DNA of 64,000 nt. Origin: Cristatella mucedo (Eukaryota > Bryozoa > Phylactolaemata > Cristatellidae). Position numbers and translations under genes: made by a program. The notes beneath the pieces were generated by a model. That model was not told the origin of the DNA, searched no databases, and was given only the letters and a program-made list of their open reading frames with translations. Location of the stretch: the NCBI GenBank assembly GCA_009760855.2, contig WPIO01000016.1, positions 1,017,001 through 1,081,000 of the forward strand, given 5' to 3'. Shown in pieces: positions 1 through 11,164 of this stretch (position 1 is the first letter of the stretch; every line of letters starts with the position of its first letter).

Positions 1-383
1 GTGACATGCACAGGGTTAGCATTCAAGTGTGGTTAGTGTCAGCATGCACAGTGTCAGCACGCGTAAGCACGTGAAGGACGAATCACAGGGACCCATTAAA
101 TGCTGTCATAAATAGGTGTGATTTAAGTTCTTTTTAAATGTGGTCAAGTCAGGGGATGTTCTGACGCAAGTCGGGAGGGAGTTCCAGGCTTTGGGAGCAT
201 GCGAACTAAATGCACGGTCGCCAAAGGATTTGAGGTTTGTACGAGGTATTGGCAAACTGTTGGATTCCGAAAAGCGGGCGGTACTATGCTTGGCCTGGTG
301 GAGGAGTAGATCTGAGAGATAGGCTGGAGCCATAGAATGAAGTCACCTAAGAGTGAACGACAAAACCTTGGAGTCGATCCGTT
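1..383 (-). mobile_element. LINE-B 3' fragment, cut by window edge
   Basis: The minus strand encodes the RT C-terminal tail (about 333 to 106) with the family signature FGDRAFSS and KAWNSLPTCV. The 3' UTR block containing TGACACTGTGCATGCTG follows. It matches the copies at 17.0, 22.3, 31.0 and 57.4 kb. Homology stops near 383. The 3' hairpin and (ATT)n tail would lie outside the window. Confidence 0.9.
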
Positions 384-556
384 AAATTAAGTGAAGGCAA
401 TGCTAACGCAATGTGCTGTCGTGAGAGGACCTGGCGTTTAGGAAGTTACGAAGGAGCCAAACGAAGGCGTCGCCATGTGAGTCAAATTAAGAATTTTGCT
501 GATTAATTACCATCAAGCAAACCTCTTTTAACAAAGTGGTCACGTGGGTGACTTAC

Positions 557-722
557 TTTGGAAAGCATTTAGAGAAACGTAGCAGTGGTACAAGTCCATA
601 AATAATTGCAAGCCACGGGGAACAACTTGCATTGCAAACATTTGCTGCGAAAACTCAGGTAGTAACTGCATTTCACAGTAACTGCTCAATCTTTTGAGCG
701 TGTCTTCGGAATATCCCGACAT
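557..722 (-). CDS. Putative first coding exon, unknown protein
   Basis: From an ATG at 722 the minus strand is open for 55 codons, then meets a strong 5' splice site (GTAAGT, bases 556-551), leaving phase 1. The peptide begins MSGYSEDTLKRLSSYCEMQ and is acidic/amphipathic, with no repeat, signal peptide or low complexity. An inverted CCAAT box (CCAACCAATC at 771-780) lies about 50 bp upstream, which would fit a promoter. I do not recognise the family. The next exon would be at lower coordinates, where LINE-B lies, so it is probably beyond the window. A chance ORF beside a chance splice consensus is the alternative. Confidence 0.4.
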
Positions 723-1837
723 TACGCTGGCTACAGAAACTTCAAATTTCCGCCCACTTGCTGGCTACGCCCAACCAATCTTTTGCACAGAAGCAAATCT
801 TACTGGTTTGTCTAAGGACCACAAGCAAGAGTTTGGGGTTGGACGTTGCCAGGTTTAAAGTTCGCAGAACATTTTCCAAAGAACGCCACCACACAATTTG
901 AAAAATACGCCCAACAAACAAAACTATATGCTAGTAAAACTTTCCATGGTGAATTCTTAGCGCCTCAATTCATTCATTGGACTGACCAACGCCCTCCCAG
1001 AGTCATTACAAGAATGGAAGTCTAGGCGATGATAAATACGGAACTCTACGGTGGGTTAAACAACCTGAGCTCACTTTCGAAAATCTCGGTGTCCTAGCTG
1101 CTCTTACTTATGTCATCCCTCAAATGTCGCACATCCCAGAGGCCATGGCCGTGTCAGTCAGTGCACATTCCTAAGGATCGCGGATTACTCCCAGCCAGCC
1201 CTTTCCTAGTCAACGGTCGATTATAGGCCTTGCAGGTGGAGACACTTCTGAGAGCCTGCAATCGATAGTATGAGGGGGAGGCTCCTAATTATACCATGTG
1301 TCCTTCAAACTTGTCTCGAGTGGCAGTAGGTAGAGGTCAATCATTCGAGGTCAGAGCCAATAGTGCTGTCAGAATGGTCGGGGCGACAAAGTCGACGCCC
1401 CCTAATAGCCATCATTTAATAATGAAGGTGAAATAGTCTAAAACGAGAGCAAGAGCAAAGAAACAGGTGCCCCCCTCTCTGGCTGGTACAAGGGTTGAAG
1501 GTCAGCCAGTCCGTAAGGATCGCAGCAATCGATCGCCTTAAACAACGCCTGTGCTCGTAGCGGTGAACCTATGACTGACCGCGACATTCATCTGACTGAC
1601 TGGTGGGCAGCAACTGCTCCCGCCGACTGAGCAAAGTGGCAGCGACTTAAGCAGCACAAATACTAGTGGCTACGTTACTATTTGACGGGTGAGGATGTGC
1701 TGAGCGTCAAGCAGTCGCAAGCTGGGAGTCCTTTGCCAATTGATGGCACCGCTTGGCTGGCGCCCAGTTTCAGCCTGAGGCCGGCGTCAGACTAGAGACG
1801 GCGACGCCACGCTGCTGTATGGCATATTTGTCATGAG
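723..1837. other. Intergenic, nothing recognised
   Basis: No ORF, repeat or RNA signature was recognised apart from the inverted CCAAT box near 771-780. Base composition is balanced. Confidence 0.5.
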
Positions 1838-2045
1838 TAATAATAATAAGACACTTAAAGCGCCCTCAAAGAACTCAATCTCTTTTTAGGCGCTTTACTT
1901 TGCAGCAAAAGAAGCACTGTCGAATGTTTAGTGGTAGTATGGTCAACAAACAAGAAGAACAACATGTTTAGTGGTGACGTGCGCAGGGTCAGCATGCAAG
2001 TATGGTTAGTGGCAGCATGCAACAGCGTCAGCACGCATAAGCACA
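1838..2045 (-). mobile_element. LINE-B 3' UTR and tail
   Basis: It starts with a (TAA)n run, the complement of the LINE (ATT)n tail. The 3' hairpin core GCGCCCTCAAAGAACTCAAT and then the GCATGCTGCCACTAACC-type 3' UTR follow. Only about 200 bp were copied, a typical 5' truncation. Confidence 0.85.
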
Positions 2046-2419
2046 GGGGGATGGAAGCTTGATTGTTCTCCTAATTGCTAATTAGAAAAATAGTAATTAA
2101 GACAACCTCATAGACAGCCGTGTGGAGCCATGACTGAAGATTGTGCTTCTCCCAACTAATGAGCTAGCTGTAAGCTTGCCTGCAGATAGTGGCTAGCAAA
2201 GACTCTGCATTAGGGCTGTCTCACCAAATTCATCGGCAGCTTCATTCAGCGAGTTTTTATCAGCAGCAGCATTTGTCAATCGCGTTAAGAATACTACGAT
2301 TCCCTTCATTTAGGCCTGTGCCCTTAATCTTCAGTAACAGATACAAATCTCAGCAGCTCGTCTGGTCTATGGTCGACGGAGAAGCTACCACCTCATACCA
2401 CTACTATCGGAGCTCCAGT

Positions 2420-2670
2420 GGCTTCCTATCTAGCACCAAAGCGACTTTCAGATCCTCTCTCTGGCCTACAGTTTGTAACAGCTTGTACCACCAGCCTACC
2501 TAGCTTTAGCATGTTTTTATAAAGGTAATACTGCGCATGTCATGAACCCTTGCTTTCTAATTCTCTTGCAGCAAATTTACAAGTACCTGGGTGAAGATTT
2601 AGTTCTCTTTGGGGGCCCTCTAAAAACTACCAAAAATTATTGCTATTATTATCTTCATTATTACTAATCT
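2420..2670 (+). mobile_element. Degenerate LINE-C 3' end
   Basis: RT-tail-like DNA (CCAGCCTACCTAGC, near 2495) is followed by a CTTGCAGCAAATTTACAAG segment, a decayed hairpin (GATTTAGTTCTCTTTGGGGG) and an ATT-rich end. It is very diverged. A weak plus-strand frame at 2189-2503 is not convincing as a host gene. Confidence 0.5.
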
Positions 2671-2747
2671 TAAACGACACACCTGTCACTTGGCATACGA
2701 TTTATCTCCGCCTGTATCTACGCAAAGTCACAATGGCTAAGTAGAAC

Positions 2748-3163
2748 TAACGCAGGAGAGCTTTTTATAGCACACTCAGCCTGAGCGGCTTTTCGTACGA
2801 ATACGTCAACAGACTTCACCTCTCGCAACAAAGAGATAGCGTTCATACGTAGTTAGTCAGAAGGGCGGTCGTGAAAGTGAGCTGCATAGAAGTAGCAGCT
2901 CAAGACGGCTGAAAAGGATTGCCACAGTCAGCATCATGAGAGCACATGTCGTTGCGTAAGAATTTTCGGAATCAAGTTCTACAGTTTAAGTTCTGCAGAG
3001 CAAAAGTGTTTGTCACCAATCGTCTTCAGGAATAGCAATAAACCAGCTAATTTATTGCCCACGGATGACCTAATTTCAGGAAGAAGCTGAAACTAGTGCA
3101 GCAGTTCAGCTAGGTGTGAAAGAGTTAAGCCGTGCCAATTCTTCTGGGTCAGTTTGAGAATAT
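2748..3163 (-). mobile_element. LINE-A 3' fragment, degenerate
   Basis: It aligns along its length with the LINE-A C-terminal region at 6.38-6.80 kb (CGCAGGAGAG..., CAGCAGTTCAGCTAGG...). Small deletions break every frame. Confidence 0.8.
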
Positions 3164-3250
3164 TAAATATCCTTTCTATATCCTTTCTTTATCTTTTCTA
3201 AACTTCCGGTTTTAGACACGGCGAATGATTGAAACTTTCTAGATCGTCAC

Positions 3251-3518
3251 GTAAGCCGTGATGGCACACTAGGTAAGGTGGTTGCTTTCACGACCTCGGT
3301 CCCGAGGTCGTGGGTTCGATTCCTGCGGTGGGCGATCCTTCATCGCCACTGCAAGCGGTGGTGATAGCCTTAAAGGCTCTTCTAATAATAATAATAATAA
3401 TTCACTTGATAAAGCGCCCTAAGAGAACTTAATCTCTCTCTAGGCGCTTTACATTTGCTGTAGAGTGTCGCTATACAAAAAGAGGCTGTTTAATCAGCTA
3501 GGATTTATTTATTTATCC
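3251..3518 (+). mobile_element. SINE1 (tRNA-derived), interrupted
   Basis: The tRNA-like head has an A-box-like TGGCACACTAGG and a B box GGTTCGATTCC. A body with inverted repeat GCCACTGCAAGCGGTGG and the terminal GAGGCTGTTTAATCAGCTA follow. The body is split at about 3384 by a LINE-B tail (3384-3466). Sequence on either side joins to the uninterrupted SINE1 seen at 62138-62310. It would be a Pol III unit mobilised by LINE proteins. Confidence 0.85.
3384..3466 (-). mobile_element. LINE-B tail inserted in SINE1
   Basis: It holds only the terminal ~80 bp of LINE-B: (AAT)n, then the hairpin from AAAGCGCCCTAAGAGAAC through GGCGCTTTACATTTGCTG. It is an extremely 5'-truncated insertion and younger than its host SINE. 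Confidence 0.85.
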
Positions 3519-3526
3519 ATACTTCT

Positions 3527-4655
3527 TAAACGGCATTTCAACTTGTTCTTAACACGGCGATGCGTGTTTAAAGTTTTTCGATAAATCAAAAGGAATATCC
3601 GAGACTCAGCACACGAACAGGGTGTAAGGGAGCATGCTTGTCAATGGCACTCCCAAGCTAATGTTCATTGCATCAGTGAGGGTATCGAGGCTGCCAGCCA
3701 AGTCTGGACGCAGATCAAGAAGACTTAGCTAACTTAAGGATATCAAAAATTTCTCAAGATCTATGCTTTTTAAGTTGCATCTTCAGAAAAACTCGACGTT
3801 ACCTTGCACATGCAACAGAACACGAACACTAAACGAGATTGATCAATGATACGAGACAGTCATTTGCACAAATTACGATCAGTAGGGCAGACATCTTTAG
3901 TGATAACGAGATCCACGATATGGCCACGTAAATTCATGGTAGGATTAACGTGTTGGACAAAACCGAAGACTTCCACACAGTCAAGAAATGAGGTGACCTG
4001 GGTGTGTCTAAGGTTTTTTAACGTGAGTATTAAGGTCTCTTGCAATCAATAGCGGCCTGTCACACACGGTGTTTTAGTGAGGAACTCGGCGAACTATTCC
4101 ATAAACTGTGGCTAGAGAGCAACGAGGAAGGTCAGCAGATCACAGCTGTCCGAAGCACAATCTCCGATGGGGATGTGACAGCAATTAATTCAAATGATTT
4201 CCCCTGCGAAAAAACCGCCGGTCTTATAGACCAACGACTTACGAGCAAGTGCAGCAACCCGCCACACACCTTGTGAGACCACATGGACTGGAAGAATGAC
4301 GACCCCTGCCGGAGTGATCTCGGGTACACAGCCACCTGATCACGGCATCATACATCTTGGTCAGCAGAAATGCATCAAGCTTCATCTGGAAACGTGATCG
4401 CAGAAGTGTAGCGCTTTGATTTACAGCAGCGCTTCTCAACCTGTGGGTCACGACCCCTTTGGGGGTCGAACGACCCTTACGTATGAGTTCCCTAAGACAA
4501 TCGGAAAATAAGAATTTCCACATTTTGCACTCAATAATTGTACGGTCAATGGTCGCCCCAACATGAGGAACTGTATTAAAGGGTTGCGGTATTAGGAAGG
4601 TTGAGAACTGGTTTACAGTGAGCGAACTTGTAGCAGGCTCAACTTAAGAGGCGAG
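3527..4655 (-). mobile_element. LINE-A endonuclease region, disrupted
   Basis: The minus strand matches the APE-endonuclease half of the LINE-A copy at 46.98-47.9 kb. The segment near 4010-3850 encodes a LRHTQVTSFLDC...GHIVDLVITKD stretch. Frames are broken. It is split by a hAT MITE at 4427-4610, after which LINE-A homology (GAGCGAACTTGTAGCAGGC) resumes. Confidence 0.85.
4427..4610 (+). mobile_element. SPIN-like non-autonomous hAT MITE
   Basis: The 184-bp element has inverted ends CAGCGCTTCTCAACCT (4427) and AAGGTTGAGAACTG (ending 4610). It is flanked by an 8-bp near-perfect target duplication, ATTTACAG (4419-4426) and GTTTACAG (4611-4618), as hAT transposases make. Inside are the palindrome GACCCCTTTGGGGGTC and the block AACATGAGGAACTGTATTAA. 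From memory these match the SPIN_NA/URR1-type hAT MITEs of mammals and other animals. It has no coding capacity and depends on a transposase elsewhere. The paralogous LINE-A at about 47846-47856 lacks it. Confidence 0.92.
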
Positions 4656-4756
4656 GCCCCGTGCCTACTAGTGGCCAAGTTGAAGTGGGGCTGCAGCGAG
4701 TGTGGTCAGCATTTTCCGGCTGACTGCGAATGAAGGTCCAGGCAGATGATCGAACG

Positions 4757-4910
4757 TAACTGCTGCACCAGTTTCAGCCTCTTCTTAAAGCTCTAAGGTC
4801 TTGTTTGGACAATAAATTAGCCGTTTCATTCCTCCACTTAAAGACCGTTGGCGACAGAAGCTTTTGCTCTGCAAGTCCTAGACTGTGGAGCTAGCTTCCA
4901 CAATTCTTAG
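4757..4910 (+). mobile_element. LINE-A fragment (RT C-terminus)
   Basis: The plus strand retains the decayed coding block for the LINE-A tail (GGACAATAAATTAGCCGTTT, AAAGACCGTTGGCGACAGAAG). Homology fades after CACAATTCTTAG near 4910. Confidence 0.8.
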
Positions 4911-5154
4911 GTTTTCGAACTTATTCTAACTGTATATCCTCCCTAATACTGGCTCAAGCAGCCAAAGACAATTGCAGCCACCTACCAGACATTTTTTTCT
5001 GCTGCTTCCGCTTCTTTTTTACTTCTGGCCTCTGAAAAAACACAGACTAGCCATGACCGACCACACCTACGGTACACAATCTTTAACTCAAAATATATAG
5101 GACGAACCTCTGCTGCAACTATCACCACAACAGCTTGTCGTTACTACGACCTAC

Positions 5155-6247
5155 CTGCTTCAGAGCGGTGCTCAGGCTTTCCAATCCATGTTTCCACCAG
5201 ATTGTTTAAGTCCTGCGGCATGCCGTCGTGTACTGCCACCGTGCCAATGGCATCGACGCGAGCTTGCATTTTCGCAAGACCTTCTGCTAGCCTAGACACT
5301 CGCGTGAGTAATCGCCTCTGCTGGTACAGCAAGCTATTAACATCTTTAGATTCTTGAACGTAGCTAATATACTGCTCTGTGTAGGACGAACGCTGTTTAA
5401 GATGTATAAAGGCATTGGTAATGGACGATGCCTCCGATTCCATTCGATCATAAATTGTTTCAAGCTTGTCTGACACTGATATATAGGCTCTGTCTACCGC
5501 ATTGAGTAGCAAGGTTTTATTCGTTTGAAGCTTGTCTGAGGCACTCTTTCGAGCGTCTTTAACTTGGGCGACCGAATTATTGCAACTTTTGAGAGCACCC
5601 AGCTTGTTGCAGATGTCTAATCAATTTTTCTCGAGGTTTTTGAGCGCACTCGCAAGAAATGTGTGACACCTGGGGCTCTTCAAACTCGAAGTCTCGTGTC
5701 GGGCTTCCAAGCACTTCTAAGCAGAATCAATGCATCCGGGCTTTACGCATCGGAAACAAAAAAGTTCGAATGACTTCTGGTGAGCAGGACACGATTGAAC
5801 AGCAGCAGCTGATTGGCGTATGCCCTGCATGTCTTTGAGGGGCAGTGTGACATGAGACCTGTGGAACTTGCTGTGAGCAACAAGGCAATGCGAGCAAAAC
5901 AGCTGCCAGCACTTGCTGCACCACTGGTAGCTATGTTCGTCCTGGTACCCGTCGTCATCATTGTCACACATGCTACACTTCGATGGCGTCGAGAACAGGC
6001 TCAGCAAGTCAAGCTGACGCGAGACAAAAAAATTCTTCTCTGTTTTAGACATATCAGTGCCTTCGTTGCAGTGAGGGCACATAATGCAGTCGCTGAGGTG
6101 CATAGCATTACGAGCACATTTCTCGCAGCTGTTATGTAGGCAATCGAGCTGAACTGGGTCCTGAATCACACAGTTACAGAGGCAACACAACAACGTGCCA
6201 CTGTCGAGCCCCGTGCTGACTTCTCCGTGCAGTCGCTCAGGATTCAT
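5155..6247 (-). pseudogene. TRIM/RBCC-type exon with two in-frame stops
   Basis: From ATG 6247 the frame encodes a RING finger (C21-C24, C36/H38, C41/C44, C57/C60) and a B-box 1 (C91/C94, C110/C113, C118/C121, H125/H129/H132). The first half of a B-box 2 follows (C153/H156, C164/C167, C172). A TAG (5719-5717) interrupts, then 31 open codons, a TGA (5623-5621), and in the same frame a helical coiled-coil region down to 5155. There CAG|GTAGGT is a good 5' splice site. TTTTTAG at 6265-6256 could be the acceptor of this exon. RBCC proteins are usually E3 ubiquitin ligases; no SPRY, NHL or FN3 exon was seen downstream. The stops suggest a recently inactivated copy. A short intron would have to shift frame, so I consider it less likely; sequencing error is possible. 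Confidence 0.75.
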
Positions 6248-6330
6248 GGTTGGCCTAAAAATAGACCAAATGCCAACCCATAACTAAGTTGAAAGGATAA
6301 CTATAACATACGCACGCACCGTATCGATAT

Positions 6331-8815
6331 GATGTATCTCCGTCAGTAACTCAACAAAGACATAAAGACCATGTGGGTGTTACGCAGGAGAGTTTGGTAT
6401 AGCGCACTCACAGCCTAAGCGGCTTTCGGTACGCATTCGGTAGCCAACAGACTTCGTCTCACGCAACAAAGAGAAAGTGGGAAGCATAGCAGAGTCAGGA
6501 GAGCAGTTGAGGTAGTGAGTGGCATAGAAGTAGCAGTTCAGGACCGCTGAAAAAGATGTGCCATAGTCGGCAGTTAGAGAGTAGATGTCGTTGCGTAAGA
6601 ATTGTGGAAGCGAGTTCCACAGTCTAGGACCTGCAGAGCTAAAGCTTCTGTCGCCAACTGTCTTTAAGCGGAGGAATGGGACAGCTAATTTATTGTCCAC
6701 ACAGGACCTGAGGGCGCGAACAGGCTGAAACTGATGCAGCAGTTCAGCTAGGTATGAAGGAGCCAAGCCGTGGCGGGCCTTGTGGGTCAGCGTAAGAACT
6801 TTGCTCTGTATCCTTTGCTCAACCGGCAACCATCCTAGCTCTTCCAGCAAAGGTGACACGTGCTCAAACCGCTGGGACTTGAAGACCAGCCTTGCAGCCA
6901 TATTCATAGTCCGCTGTAGTGGCATAATAGCTTTCTTTGGTAGCCCAGCCAAAAGGAAATTACAATAATCAAGCCAAGGCAGAACTAAGGAGCTAGTTAA
7001 ATTTTTTACAAGTCACTGTGAGAGACAGCTCCTAATCTTGAATAGGGATCGGATGTGATGGCTAGCTTTAGAGGCAGTCTTCTGAATGAAGCTTTTGAAA
7101 TTGAGGCAGCTGTCGAACACGACACCTAGATTACGAGCACGTGGTGAAGGTCGCACAATAGCATCACCTATTAGAACAGCAAAGCCTTTTAATCCAGCCA
7201 CACGCTTAGGGTGTCCTACGAGAAGCAGTTCGGTTGTATTGTCATTTAATTTCAGGAAGTTTTCCGACATCCAGGATCGAATATCGGCAAGGCAAGCATT
7301 CAGTTTCTCAGTTGCTGCAGCAGATTCCGACGGTTTAAATGACAAATACAACTGAGTATCGTCAGCATAGAAAAGACATGCTATTCCATGGGCCTTAATC
7401 ACTTTTCCCAGAGGTTGCGTATAAACGGAGAACAGCAAGGGACCGAGTACAGACCTTTGAGGGACTCCACAGGTGACCCTTCTCATGTCTGAGACCTGAC
7501 CCCCCCACACGACACGGATTGAACACGATCAGACAAGTATGATTTAAACCACGCCAGTGCTTCGTCTGCCAGACCGATCGTTGTTGTCAATCGTTCAAGC
7601 AGAACTTCGTGATCAATGGTGTCGAAGGCAGCAGACAGATCTAACAGAGCTAAGACAGTGACATTCCCGTCGTCGTTGCCACGTAGAATGTCATTGTTAA
7701 CACGGAGGAGAGCAGTTTCAGTAGAGTGCTGCCTCTTGAAACCTGATTGAAATGCATCTGACATTCCATTATTTTCAATATGTTCAACTAGCTGCTTAGC
7801 AACAATTTTTTCAAGAATCTTTGATAAGAACGGAAGAAGGGAAACTGGACGATAGTTTGCTAGGACCTCTGTGTCTAATCCAGGCTTTTTAAGAATAGGT
7901 CTAACGATTGCCGATTTGAAGGACTTGGGGACGACCCCTTTTCCCAAAGAAGCATTAAAAATCTTGGCTATGGCAGGGCTAAGATGGTCTGCAAGTGAAG
8001 ACCACACAGATGAAGGTATAGGGTCTTCAGGAGACGAGCTCTTTTTGCTAGACCTTATTAAGGCAGCCACATCACAGGCAGAAACATCAGAGAACCTTTT
8101 AAGAAAGGTCACAGGTTGAGGAACGGCGATTGCTTTGGTCGGAGGGGGCTTAATGGAGGCAGGAATGTGCACAATTTTTTCAGTAAAGAAGGCTGAAAAC
8201 TTTTCGGCTGAGCCCTTAATATCTGGGGAGTCAGACCTCGCAGCATTGGCCAGTAAATGGTTTACTGTCTTATAAATCTGTTTAGTGTCCGACTGGCAAG
8301 AATTCAGCTTTCTAATGAAATGGAAGCCCTGGCTTTTTTAAGCTTTCGGGTGTAAACTCGAAGGAAGTCTTTAAAATTGACTAGGTCTGCCTCAGACCCC
8401 GATTTCTTGAAACGACGTTCCAGCCTGCGCTTAACACGGCGCATCTTAAGGAGTTTTTTGTAAATTGAAAGCAATCTTGACGACTTTGAACACGGATAGA
8501 GCGAACGGGAGCATGCTTGTCAAGAGCACTCCTGAGTGTCATGTTCATCGCATCAGTGAGGGTATCGAGGCTGCCGGTCGAGTCTGAATGCAGATCAAGA
8601 AGGCCTGCATCACAAACAGATTTCAAAAACTTGTCCATGTCAATGCTTTGTAAGTTACGTCGTTTGGCAAATTCGACATTGCCCTGCACGTACGAGGGAG
8701 CAGGAACAGTAAACGAGACCGAACAATGATCTGAGAGGGTCAGTGGGCACACCACAAAGTCAGTGGGGAGGACATCCTTAGTGATCACGAGATCTAGAAT
8801 GTGGCCACCGACTAT
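6331..8815 (-). mobile_element. LINE-A (CR1/L2-like), long inactive copy
   Basis: Reading 5' to 3' on the minus strand: endonuclease C-terminus (8830-8381, ILDLVITKD), linker, RT fingers (8172-7483, [27 protein letters not shown]), RT palm (7510-7013, [20 protein letters not shown]), and the C-terminal region (6952-6380, VGDRSFSSAGPRLWNSLP). The 3' end is GGAGATACATCAT-like. The frame shifts at a G homopolymer (seven G on the coding strand near 7505; the copy at 46.45 kb has six), and a further break lies near 7010. It is 5'-truncated inside the endonuclease. Plus-strand ORFs across it are antisense shadows. Confidence 0.95.
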
Positions 8816-9057
8816 GATACGATTGAACAACCGCTAACACACAGTAATTAAAAGAACTCAAAATTGTGAAAAACTATCGAGACACGGCAGAAGTATGTTA
8901 ATGTTTGTGGGCCCCAAAATTAGGAGATTAACCGCAAGAATGATAACTCACAAGCCGATATAGGCAGCGGCATGGAGACGTCTTCGTGACCTGTACATCC
9001 AGGCTTCTATTACTCCGTACTTGCACATCTTTCTGTCTGCGCACTAAAACATAGATT
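8816..9057. other. Spacer, nothing recognised
   Basis: Short non-coding stretch between LINE-A and a SINE1; no signature seen. Confidence 0.4.
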
Positions 9058-9184
9058 ACCTGGGTCGTGGGTTCGAATCTTGCAGCTGGCGATTCTTTAT
9101 TGCCAATTGCAGGCAGTAGGGATGGCCGTTATGACTCTTCTGCGGCTTTAAAAATTGAGGCTGTTAAATCAGCTAATGTTTAAT
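9058..9184 (+). mobile_element. SINE1, 5'-truncated
   Basis: The B box GGGTTCGAATCTTGC, the body GATTCTTTATTGCCAATTGC and the end GAGGCTGTTAAATCAGCTAA are present. The A-box half is missing. Confidence 0.8.
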
Positions 9185-10942
9185 AACTTATTGAATGTGG
9201 TCAACTCTACAGCTCGACAAGCGAATGGTCAACGTCGAAAGTCTCATATTGCGCCATTTTCTACAGACCTCCACAATCTATCCTTTAAATATCGCATCGA
9301 CTTCTCACGTTCGTGTCACTCACTTTGCAGGTCCCTTCGCTCGCTCGCTCCCTCCAAAAGTTTCTGGAACGCATTTAGCAATTGGGCGCCGCGATCGGTC
9401 GCCTGGATAGAGCTGATAAGGCGACCTTCAAGCGCTTCGTTCGGCTTCGAGCGGGAACCGCTGAGCAGGTTTTTTCGATGTGAGACGATGCGACTCCGCT
9501 TAAAGCCAAAGGGGTAAAAGCCGATGGCAGCACTCCTCGCCGCCGGCCTTGCGCCTGCTGCTCACTACTGCTCTCAGCTGGCTGGTCTTGGCTCTGCAAC
9601 ACGCGACGCGCATGCAGGCAGCCGGTGCGCGTTCAGCTTCAGCCACTAGCCGTCCTGCGTGTCCCACGGGCCCTTTCCATCCATCCATATATCGCCCGCA
9701 TAGATAGCGAGCAGAGACGGCTCTGCGGAGGACAATGCCGAGCGATCGCCCGTCTCTCCTCCTCCTCCTCCTCCTCCTCTTCTTCGTCTCTCATTCCTTG
9801 GAGGTGTGAAATTTATTCCCTGGAGGTTCTTCCGCTTCTCTCTATTCGTGCATTCTCCATCGCACTCCCGTCTCGGCCGAACCGACACTTTAATGTAAGG
9901 AAGACTCCTCAAATCCCGACGATTCGATTCTTAGACGATCGAGTGTTTGCACACGCTCTCGTTGCCGTAGCGGCTACAAGTACTGGGAATCAGTGGCCCT
10001 TATCACAGCACATACATTGTCGGAATCATCACACCCGGGTCCTGACTGCTACAGCTATTTCATTAACATTTACGTTGCACTGCATGCTCATATTGTAATG
10101 CAGTTCGTAAAAGGAAAATATTTGTTAAGATTTGGAAAAATCGTCAAAATTTGCATGGGAAGCGTTGCTCAGATGCGCGACTAAAACAAGCTACGTCTTC
10201 GCGAGCCATTAAAGATCACTGGGCTCTAGAGGCACCGTAGTGAGTCACGCGTCCTCAGTCCTACTAAATAACAAGGTCCGAAGTCACGGCTAGTTCCGGC
10301 TTTCTGGTTCGAGCCTTTAGGTGAGGCTGGCTTGCCTGGCCGTTGGTCAAGGTACGACGGCTACTCATACGGTCGCCGTAACTATGGTTATAGCCGTATG
10401 ACTATGGCCGCGGTATGGCTATGGTAAAATACGGTCATGGCCGTCGGAGCTTCGGCAATGGCTGGGTTTCGGTTTGTGGGTTCCAGAGCCGAGCCGTAAC
10501 CCGGTCGGCAAATTGCACCGTAGCCATATCGCTGGTATCCAATTTCACCGATGGGCCAGCGACCTGGGTCCGCGGGGCGGGCGGGCGGCGCGTCGCTGCG
10601 CTGTAGCTGCAGCTGCAGCGCAGCTCTACTTGCAGACTGGCGAGCTCGACGGTAAACGCAAGCGAGCGTTCGCCGCAGCTGCAGTCTTACCTGGACGAGC
10701 CGCCTCCAGCGAACCCTTCCACCACAAACGAGATGGGCAGCAATGGCCGCCTCCCTGCTCCGGTTGGTTGCCTATAGTTTAGCGAGCACCAATGAAGGTT
10801 CGGTTGGCCGGCTCCGCTAGTACAGCGACGAGACGGGCGGCCGTGTCCAGTCTCTGCTAGGGCGTGGCGATTGGTTACGTGGGCCGGAAGGCGAAACGTC
10901 ACTGCCCGGAAGCTGCAAGCTGCTCAACTAGAGCTGCACCCG
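9185..10942. other. GC-rich non-repetitive stretch with (CTC)n
   Basis: There is no gene I can support. A short (CTC)n lies at 9756-9780. Between about 10350 and 10450 a degenerate GGCTATG/CGGTCGCCGTA motif recurs, giving Gly/Tyr/Arg-like codons in one plus frame but with an early stop. 10560-10700 is strongly GC-rich. It could include promoter or 5' exon sequence. Confidence 0.35.
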
Positions 10943-11073
10943 TATTGAGGTCGTGGGCTCGAATCCTGCAGTTGGGTGATCCTGTATCGCCAACTGCAAG
11001 CGGCGGCGATAGCAGATAAAGCTCTTCGGCCGCTCGCTATACAAGTAAGGCTGTCAAATCTGCTAAGATAGCG
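10943..11073 (+). mobile_element. SINE1, 5'-truncated
   Basis: It starts at GAGGTCGTGGGCTCGAATCC (box B), continues through the CGCCAACTGCAAGCGGCGGC stem, and ends at GGCTGTCAAATCTGCTAA. Confidence 0.8.
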
Positions 11074-11164
11074 TGAATTATGAGAATCCTACGTCTGCAA
11101 TATCAGTAGAGATTACTCGCTATCGAGCATACAATTCTTCACCCCCATTCGTCCATGCTTCTTC

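Noticed and set aside
5623-5760. Short intron removing both TRIM stops (GTAAAG ... ATTAG)
   Set aside because: The resulting junction puts the coiled-coil part out of frame.
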